From an uncultured bacterium (GTDB lineage Bacteria > Bacteroidota > Bacteroidia > Bacteroidales > Bacteroidaceae), in the NCBI GenBank assembly GCA_905215655.1, contig CAJMQT010000067.1:1-10860 (forward strand): 10,860 nt of DNA. Reading direction: 5' to 3'. Position 1 is the stretch's first letter. Each line of letters begins with the position of its first letter. Shown piece by piece: positions 7,128-10,860 of this stretch. The notes below the pieces were generated by a model that was given only the letters and a program-made list of their open reading frames with translations, made no database searches and was not told the DNA's origin. The translations under genes and the position numbers were made by a program.

Positions 7128-7226
7128 GCACCACTTCGGGTGCCTCCGCTGAACTGTCCGGTGTCCGGGCGTATCGTCACTCCGTTCCTCCACACCCGGT
7201 TAAATATAGTTCAGCCCTCCGGGCTG
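7128..7226. repeat. GC-rich nested inverted-repeat unit (intergenic repeat or structured RNA)
   Basis: A GC-rich island in A/T-rich surroundings holds three structures in a row. GCACC-ACTTCG-GGTGC is at 7128-7143. An 8-bp outer stem, GCTGAACT (7148-7155) with AGTTCAGC (7208-7215), encloses an inner stem pairing CCGGTGT (7158-7164) with ACACCCGG (7192-7199) through one bulge, or alternatively CCGGG (7165-7169) with CCCGG (7195-7199). Finally CAGCCC-TCC-GGGCTG is at 7212-7226 and shares bases with the outer stem, so the two are mutually exclusive. It resembles the dispersed intergenic repeats rich in 'CCTCCGGGCTG' seen in Bacteroidales, from memory only. No protein is encoded. Confidence 0.55.
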
Positions 7227-7258
7227 TGAGCATGCCCATTGTTTTTAGAATTAAGAAT

Positions 7259-7441
7259 TTAACCTGCATTATTCATAGGCTTTCGTTACGAGAGTTCCAA
7301 ATGTCTGTGCGTCAGTAAAAGCACAGCGATGACGATGCCGGATGTAGTAAATCCTACTTCCAAAGAGGAAGAGCGAGCACTTTGCTGACGTACAGGCAGT
7401 TGGGACTCGCAGTAGAAACGCCTATGAATAATGCAGGTTAA
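7259..7441 (-). mobile_element. MITE-like 183-bp element, copy B (inverted relative to copy A)
   Basis: This copy has the same 22-bp terminal inverted repeats (7259-7280 and 7420-7441) and the same length as copy A, reads on the opposite strand, and differs from it at three positions. TTAA stands at both ends, as in copy A, consistent with TTAA target preference. It sits between the GT4 gene and the SMR-like pair, next to other repeats, and interrupts no recognisable gene. The near identity implies recent spread or gene conversion between the copies. Confidence 0.88.
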
Positions 7442-7443
7442 AA

Positions 7444-7476
7444 ACGTGCGGGTTTGATAAATCACCCCCTACACGT
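7444..7476. other. Bulged hairpin next to copy B
   Basis: ACGTG (7444-7448) pairs with CACGT (7472-7476). Inside it GGG (7450-7452) pairs with CCC, and TGAT (7455-7458) with ATCA (7461-7464). It begins three bases past the element. A chance origin is possible because the stems are short. Confidence 0.25.
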
Positions 7477-7519
7477 GGCGGACGTAACGCTTGAACAGAG
7501 GAGCGGCACTCGCAGAACG

Positions 7520-7567
7520 TTTTTCAGAATGTAAGGAAACATACCGATATGCTTACATTCTGAAAAA
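7520..7567. other. 48-nt hairpin with perfect 16-bp arms
   Basis: TTTTTCAGAATGTAAG (7520-7535) is the exact reverse complement of CTTACATTCTGAAAAA (7552-7567). Between the arms a further CATA-CCGA-TATG stem (7540-7551) stacks on the main stem with a GAAA bulge (7536-7539). The T-run is on the 5' arm and the A-run on the 3' arm on both strands, the reverse of a bidirectional intrinsic terminator, and no free U-tract follows. It is therefore more likely a structured RNA end, a protein-binding site or a small palindromic repeat. It lies about 390 bp past the stop of the SMR-like operon. Confidence 0.6.
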
Positions 7568-7638
7568 TTTCAAATCATATACGTCGCGGTTTTTGAAAAT
7601 AAAAGTCTGACGCCCGCAAATATGCGAAAATTCGTGTG

Positions 7639-7646
7639 CAAAGATA
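7639..7646 (-). promoter_or_regulatory. Isolated -7 box, possible promoter toward the GT4 gene
   Basis: TATCTTTG followed by CA on the minus strand is identical to the two mnmA -7 boxes, but no TTTG or TTG lies 19-21 bp upstream. If active, its RNA would run through the 48-nt hairpin, copy B and the GC-rich hairpin unit before reaching the GT4 start about 580 bases on. Confidence 0.3.
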
Positions 7647-7751
7647 ATTGTTTGTGCAATAACGTGTTATGATGTTTTTGCAAGAAATGTGCAATAAAAA
7701 ACGACCGTAAAACGTGATTTTTCGGTAAAAAACAAGCCTGTTTTTCGTGAT

Positions 7752-7817
7752 AGAAGTGCCACTTTTGACTTGTAAAAGTGCCTCCGTTATCTCTCAAAAG
7801 TGCCTCTTTTACATTTT
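7752..7817. repeat. Three 22-bp imperfect tandem repeats (AAAAGTGCC motif)
   Basis: Units start at 7752, 7774 and 7796. Each opens with A(A/G)AAGTGCC, is followed by (T/A)C, and then has a variable T-rich tail. The spacing of the conserved core is exactly 22 bp, about two helical turns, which would put three sites on the same face of the DNA. The first unit extends the core to a palindrome, AAGTG-C-CACTT (7754-7764). A degenerate fourth unit may start at 7730. Function is unknown: regulator sites, an iteron-like array or a dispersed genomic repeat are all possible. Confidence 0.5.
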
Positions 7818-7954
7818 AATGTCAATTATTTTTACTTTTCATCGCGATTTGTCCGCTTTTTAATTCTATTTCACGGATTTACCCTGACATTTTTCAAATG
7901 ACAAAAAGAAAGACTTTCGCAGATTTTGAAATCAATATGTTATTTATATTCAAA
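7818..7954. other. A/T-rich stretch downstream of the SMR-like operon
   Basis: No gene, no clear terminator and no promoter pattern is visible in these 137 bp. The only structures are tiny palindromes such as GAAAG-A-CTTTC (7908-7918) and GATTT-TG-AAATC (7922-7933). I therefore cannot say where the upstream operon ends. Confidence 0.3.
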
Positions 7955-8290
7955 TCAGCAAGCAACAAGAAACGTACCTATTGTAATAGCGATAATTCCT
8001 AAGACTTTTCTGAGGCTGATTTTTTCTTTAAAGATAAGATATGCCAATAAAAGGGTCCAGATATATGTAATCGAGGTCAGAGGAAGCGTTTTGCTGTATC
8101 CCAGATATCTCAGAACCCAGATGTTTAATAACGCGCAAAGAAGATATAAGAAACCGCCTACATAAAGATTGTAAGAACGTAAACATTCCAGCAAGCCACG
8201 CCGCCCTGTCGCTTTCTTAAAGAACACTGACGCTTGCGCACCTAAATAGGTCATAAGCAAGATGACAAAATATATCCAGAAATTTTCCAT
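7955..8290 (-). CDS. SMR/EamA-like four-helix membrane protein, second of a pair
   Basis: A 111-residue, very hydrophobic protein with four predicted membrane helices (about 5-22, 44-62, 68-87 and 93-110), the size and layout of SMR/ArnE/ArnF-type half-transporters. The conserved-looking parts are a small-residue first helix ending in a FFKKATG loop, and the end of helix 3 followed by LIFKEKISLRKVLGIIAITIG, the usual 'x-x-E-x-(I/L)-s' turn of this superfamily. It starts one base after the stop of the neighbouring SMR-like gene, so the two are made together and probably form a heterodimer as ArnE and ArnF do. The family can flip polyprenyl-phosphate sugars or export small cations; the adjacent GT2 enzyme favours flipping. 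The partner and substrate are inferred from context. Confidence 0.75.
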   Translation of the reverse strand: MENFWIYFVILLMTYLGAQASVFFKKATGRRGLLECLRSYNLYVGGFLYLLCALLNIWVLRYLGYSKTLPLTSITYIWTLLLAYLIFKEKISLRKVLGIIAITIGTFLVAC

Positions 8291-8291
8291 G

Positions 8292-8630
8292 TCAGTCGCC
8301 TGTCGCTATTAGATAAACCCCTCCGATGATAACCACGACACCCAAAAGATTTGCAAAAGATATCGTCTCATTCAAAAAATAATATCCGACCAACAAGCCG
8401 ATTGCATAATTCAAGCTCAAGACCGGCTGTAACACAGAAAGGCTGCCAAATTTGTAGGCTATAATCATAAGCAGGGCGCCGAGAGCGTAAAGGACAAATC
8501 CTCCTGCCAATAAGATAAGATTACCGTCGGCTCCCAATTTCCATAGAAGTTGCCCGGTGCAAACAGTCAAAGAGCACAGGCACATCAGAGCAATGCCCTT
8601 CTTATTCTTCTCAAAAGAATTGCCCGTCAT
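8292..8630 (-). CDS. SMR/EamA-like four-helix membrane protein, first of a pair
   Basis: A 112-residue protein with a charged 11-residue N-terminus and four predicted helices (about 12-30, 38-58, 63-83 and 92-109). Helix 1 ends in CTGQLLWKLG, resembling the 'GQ-L-W-K' pattern of ArnE-like flippase subunits, and the loop after helix 3 reads FLNETISFANLLGVVVIIGG, typical of the DMT superfamily. Its ATG overlaps the stop of the GT2 gene in an ATGA, and the second SMR-like gene follows after one base. Two short, unequal subunits next to a polyprenyl-phosphate glycosyltransferase is the arrangement of the ArnE/ArnF flippase. No other arn genes (such as arnT, arnA or arnB) are visible here, so the sugar need not be aminoarabinose. 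Confidence 0.78.
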   Translation of the reverse strand: MTGNSFEKNKKGIALMCLCSLTVCTGQLLWKLGADGNLILLAGGFVLYALGALLMIIAYKFGSLSVLQPVLSLNYAIGLLVGYYFLNETISFANLLGVVVIIGGVYLIATGD

Positions 8631-9538
8631 TTATTTAATAGAATTTCGTACAACTGACGATGTTTCTTAACCAAGACTTCCAATATCAGTCCGCACGACC
8701 AAAGGAGCATAGCCAATAAAACAAGGAAGCCACAAACTATCAGAGTAGGAAACCTCGGCACCAATCCGGTATCGAAATATTCTATCAGAACCGGCGTCAC
8801 GAAACATACCGAAATCAAAAAGAGAATTATCGAAAGTATCGAGAAGAAGAACATCGGTTTGTAATCCCTGAAAAGCTTGAATATTGTCATAATCACCTTA
8901 AAGCCGTCACTATATGTATTCAACTTAGACACGCTGCCCGCCGGCCTGTCTCTATATGTTACCGGGATCTCACGCAACAAGAAGTTTTTGTCCAATGCGT
9001 GAATGGTCATCTCTGTCTCTATTTCAAAACCTTTCGACAACACGGGGAAGTGTTTTACGAATGTTTTGCTGAATGCTCTGTAACCGGTCATGATGTCTTT
9101 GACGTCGTTATGGAAGATTTTGTTTATCAACGACCTGACAAGCACGTTTCCGAAGTTGTGGAACGGACGTTTGTTTTCTTGGAAATATGTTGACGAGAGC
9201 CGGTCACCGATCACCATATCCACGCCCCTTTCCAATACAAGCCTACACATCTCGCGCGCATTTTCTGCGGGATATGTGTCATCGCCGTCAATCATAAGAT
9301 AGCAGTCAGCATCAATGTCTCTGAACATGCTCCTTATGACGTTGCCCTTTCCCTGACGAGGCTCATACCTCACATTGGCTCCTGCACGTCTCGCTATTTC
9401 ATCCGTGCCGTCCGTCGAGTTATTGTCATAAACATAAATATCGGCTTCGGGCAAAGCTTGTTTGTAATCGCTTACCACTTTGGCGATTGTCTTGCTCTCA
9501 TTATAGCAAGGTATCAAAACTGCAATCTTATCCATCAT
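8627..9538 (-). CDS. GT2 glycosyltransferase, Dpm1/ArnC/GtrB-like (polyprenyl-phosphate sugar synthase)
   Basis: This 303-residue enzyme has a GT-A domain followed by two membrane helices (about 228-250 and 264-288). Visible motifs: VLIPCYNES at 7-15, YVYDNNSTDGT at 35-45, the metal-binding DGDD at 84-87, GDRL at 111-114, TGYRAFSK at 151-158 and GFEIETEM at 170-177. Family members move a sugar from a nucleotide donor to polyprenyl phosphate on the cytoplasmic face of the inner membrane. Length and topology fit the bacterial Dpm1-like subgroup. The ATG overlaps the stop of the upstream gene (ATGA at 9538-9535), and its own stop overlaps the next start in the same way, so expression is translationally coupled. 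A second Met codon follows the first directly, and either could be used. The sugar is not predictable from sequence. Confidence 0.92.
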   Translation of the reverse strand: MMDKIAVLIPCYNESKTIAKVVSDYKQALPEADIYVYDNNSTDGTDEIARRAGANVRYEPRQGKGNVIRSMFRDIDADCYLMIDGDDTYPAENAREMCRLVLERGVDMVIGDRLSSTYFQENKRPFHNFGNVLVRSLINKIFHNDVKDIMTGYRAFSKTFVKHFPVLSKGFEIETEMTIHALDKNFLLREIPVTYRDRPAGSVSKLNTYSDGFKVIMTIFKLFRDYKPMFFFSILSIILFLISVCFVTPVLIEYFDTGLVPRFPTLIVCGFLVLLAMLLWSCGLILEVLVKKHRQLYEILLNK

Positions 9539-10794
9539 CTTATCTTTTTGAATAGTTTATTTTTGTCCGTCGTATAATAAATGAAAAGCAGCATGCTGAA
9601 TAAAGACAACAAACCTGCCCGCCATGTAAACCAGCCATGTTGGATGGAATGATTACGCAACACCAAGAACCAGACGGGCACTATCATTGCTACGCCCAAC
9701 AACCAACTGTAAGCCTTGAATGTTGCACGATTTTTCAACATCTTTGCATATAAGCAACAAAAGGCAACGATAGCGGTCAGACCTGCATAAAACAATCCGA
9801 CAAGTCCCTTAGCTTTAATGTTGACCCATATAAAATTAATTATGTTGGGAATTGTCATTTCCATTCCCTTATATTTATTAGAGGTACGAAGTTCCGCACT
9901 CTGCATGGCGTCTGCCAAAATATTATTGCCTGTCAACATATAGGCAATCATCCATTTTGACGCCCAAAGCAGGGCGTAACCCAAGCCCCAGAATAGACAG
10001 ACAAGGGCGACCGTTCTCCAAGTATCCTTGGGCTGTTTGGTCAGCATAAAAACAATCAACGGCAGTCCTAACGTAAGTTGCGGAGTGGTCAGGAAATCCA
10101 TGTAACTCGTAACCGCTCCGATTACAAAAAACGAGCAAAAAACATCAGCATTTGTTGCCGTCAACTTTGGCACCTGCATTATCAAAATCATACTTATGAA
10201 AGCAATATAAAAACAGGTGGAGAATTGCAAAGACAACGGCACTATCGGAAAATTAATCAACAACAACGAAGCTGCAAAGACGACAGCTACCGCCTTTGAA
10301 ATTTTCTTGACCATCAACACAAAGACTCCGATTAAGAGGAAAGAGAACAAGACATAATTCAATATCCTTATTTGCGGATAAGACAAGACTGTCAGCGCCG
10401 GTCGCAAAGTCACCTGATGTCCTTGCCAATATCTGCCGTAAGGCATCATTTCAAAGCCGTCGGTTTTTCCTTTTGCAACATTCTCTGTATCAAAAGCCAA
10501 GTCCATATAATGCTCCGACTTGCATATATAATTCATCATTCCCGCATCCACCGGTTTGTTGCTGTCCGCCGTTGCCGCAAGATTCAGCATGCAAGCATCC
10601 GTAAAATTATCCATCTGGAACAGTTTGAAGTTGAAGAACTTTTTATAGAGCCCTTCCTCTTCCAATACGTGCGTTGACGTAATAATGTTCTCTTTTATCG
10701 CCGATTTTGGTATAGCGTGAGCGCAAATCATCAAAAGCGTAAAGACGCCAAGCAACACAAAATAACTGATTAAGATTTTCTTTAATAAAGCCAT
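9535..10794 (-). CDS. Polytopic membrane protein, candidate GT-C-type glycosyltransferase
   Basis: This 419-residue protein has an N-terminal helix (about 7-28), a roughly 110-residue outer loop (29-143), and some eight to ten further helices. The loop has FTDACMLNLA (64-73; Asp66), YGRYWQGHQ (119-127) and RPALTVLSYPQIRILNY (131-147). Later landmarks are SYMDFLTTPQLTLGLP (230-245) and NHSIQHGWFTWR (381-392). The overall plan (large first loop with a conserved Asp and His/Arg residues near the last loops) recalls GT-C enzymes that use polyprenyl-linked sugars, and similar proteins lie beside GT2 genes in other bacteria as far as I recall. I cannot assign a characterised family. Its 3' end overlaps the GT2 start by four bases, and the upstream gene stops two bases before its ATG. 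An alternative role is a glycan-precursor transporter or polymerase. Confidence 0.65.
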   Translation of the reverse strand: MALLKKILISYFVLLGVFTLLMICAHAIPKSAIKENIITSTHVLEEEGLYKKFFNFKLFQMDNFTDACMLNLAATADSNKPVDAGMMNYICKSEHYMDLAFDTENVAKGKTDGFEMMPYGRYWQGHQVTLRPALTVLSYPQIRILNYVLFSFLLIGVFVLMVKKISKAVAVVFAASLLLINFPIVPLSLQFSTCFYIAFISMILIMQVPKLTATNADVFCSFFVIGAVTSYMDFLTTPQLTLGLPLIVFMLTKQPKDTWRTVALVCLFWGLGYALLWASKWMIAYMLTGNNILADAMQSAELRTSNKYKGMEMTIPNIINFIWVNIKAKGLVGLFYAGLTAIVAFCCLYAKMLKNRATFKAYSWLLGVAMIVPVWFLVLRNHSIQHGWFTWRAGLLSLFSMLLFIYYTTDKNKLFKKIR

Positions 10795-10796
10795 GT

Positions 10797-10859
10797 CTAA
10801 TTTATTTCATTAAAATATTTATCAATAAACTCGTCTGCGACCGGCAGCAATGATGCGTT
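10797..10859 (-). CDS. 3' end of an unidentified upstream gene of the same operon
   Basis: The last 20 codons of a minus-strand frame are visible, ending NASLLPVADEFIDKYFNEIN and a TAG at 10799-10797. Only two bases separate this stop from the ATG of the 419-residue membrane protein, which argues that it is a real gene in the same operon. The tail is amphipathic and soluble-looking, but too short to name a family. The operon's promoter must lie outside the window. Confidence 0.6.
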   Translation of the reverse strand, partial: NASLLPVADEFIDKYFNEIN

Positions 10860-10860
10860 A

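Noticed and set aside
7570..7797. 75-codon minus-strand frame including GTFTSQKWHFYHEK
   Set aside because: It covers the 22-bp tandem repeats and A/T-rich intergenic DNA. Similar peptide strings recur in translated Bacteroidales intergenic repeats as I remember them, so it is probably a by-product of repeats.
7754..7804. CRISPR-like array from the regularly spaced AAAAGTGCC motif
   Set aside because: The repeats are only about 9 bp, the 22-bp units would leave 13-bp spacers, and no cas genes are present.
8292..8630. Quaternary-ammonium (EmrE/QacE-type) drug exporter
   Set aside because: The GQLLWKLG helix end, the paired unequal subunits and coupling to a GT2 gene fit an ArnE/ArnF-like flippase better. 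The Glu in helix 1 expected for EmrE is not seen.

Overview
The window looks like chromosomal DNA of a Bacteroidales bacterium, most likely Prevotella-like. Three things point there. Promoters match the Bacteroidota pattern (TTTG or TTG, about 19-20 bp, then TAnnTTTG) and there are almost no Shine-Dalgarno sequences. There is an outer-membrane protein with an N-terminal helix-hairpin-helix and a C-terminal Phe. The glycan genes are of types common in that phylum. The assignment comes from reading the sequence, not from a database search.

Layout. (1) 1-234: the 3' end of a gene that runs in from the left, cut by a 183-bp transposase-less element (copy A, 52-234) with 22-bp terminal inverted repeats including TTAA. 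(2) 235-1538: tandem promoters and mnmA (tRNA 2-thiouridylase), the only complete + strand gene. (3) 1558-3564 (-): a secreted helix-hairpin-helix/beta-barrel protein with a TTG or GTG start and its own promoter. (4) 3624-7051 (-): three envelope-glycan genes in transcription order: a GT4 glycosyltransferase, a WecG/TagA (GT26) glycosyltransferase and a PF14907-type nucleotidyltransferase-fold protein. (5) 7052-7954: about 900 bp without a convincing gene, holding a GC-rich nested-hairpin unit, copy B of the 183-bp element in inverted orientation, a strong 48-nt hairpin, an isolated -7 box and 22-bp tandem repeats. (6) 7955-10859 (-): a tightly coupled operon of an upstream gene (3' end only), a 419-residue polytopic membrane protein, a Dpm1/ArnC/GtrB-like GT2 enzyme and two four-helix SMR/EamA-like proteins.

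How the genes may work together. The last operon has the part list of a lipid-carrier glycan-modification route: the GT2 loads a sugar onto polyprenyl phosphate, the SMR-like pair flips it, and the polytopic protein may transfer it to an acceptor outside the inner membrane. The GT4, GT26 and PF14907 genes look like surface-polysaccharide assembly genes lying downstream in the same direction. Substrates cannot be read from the sequence.

The most notable structure is the near-identical inverted pair of 183-bp elements (3 differences). They bracket a 7-kb block from mnmA to the GT4 gene and could mediate its inversion. I found no rRNA, tRNA, CRISPR array or complete transposase gene.
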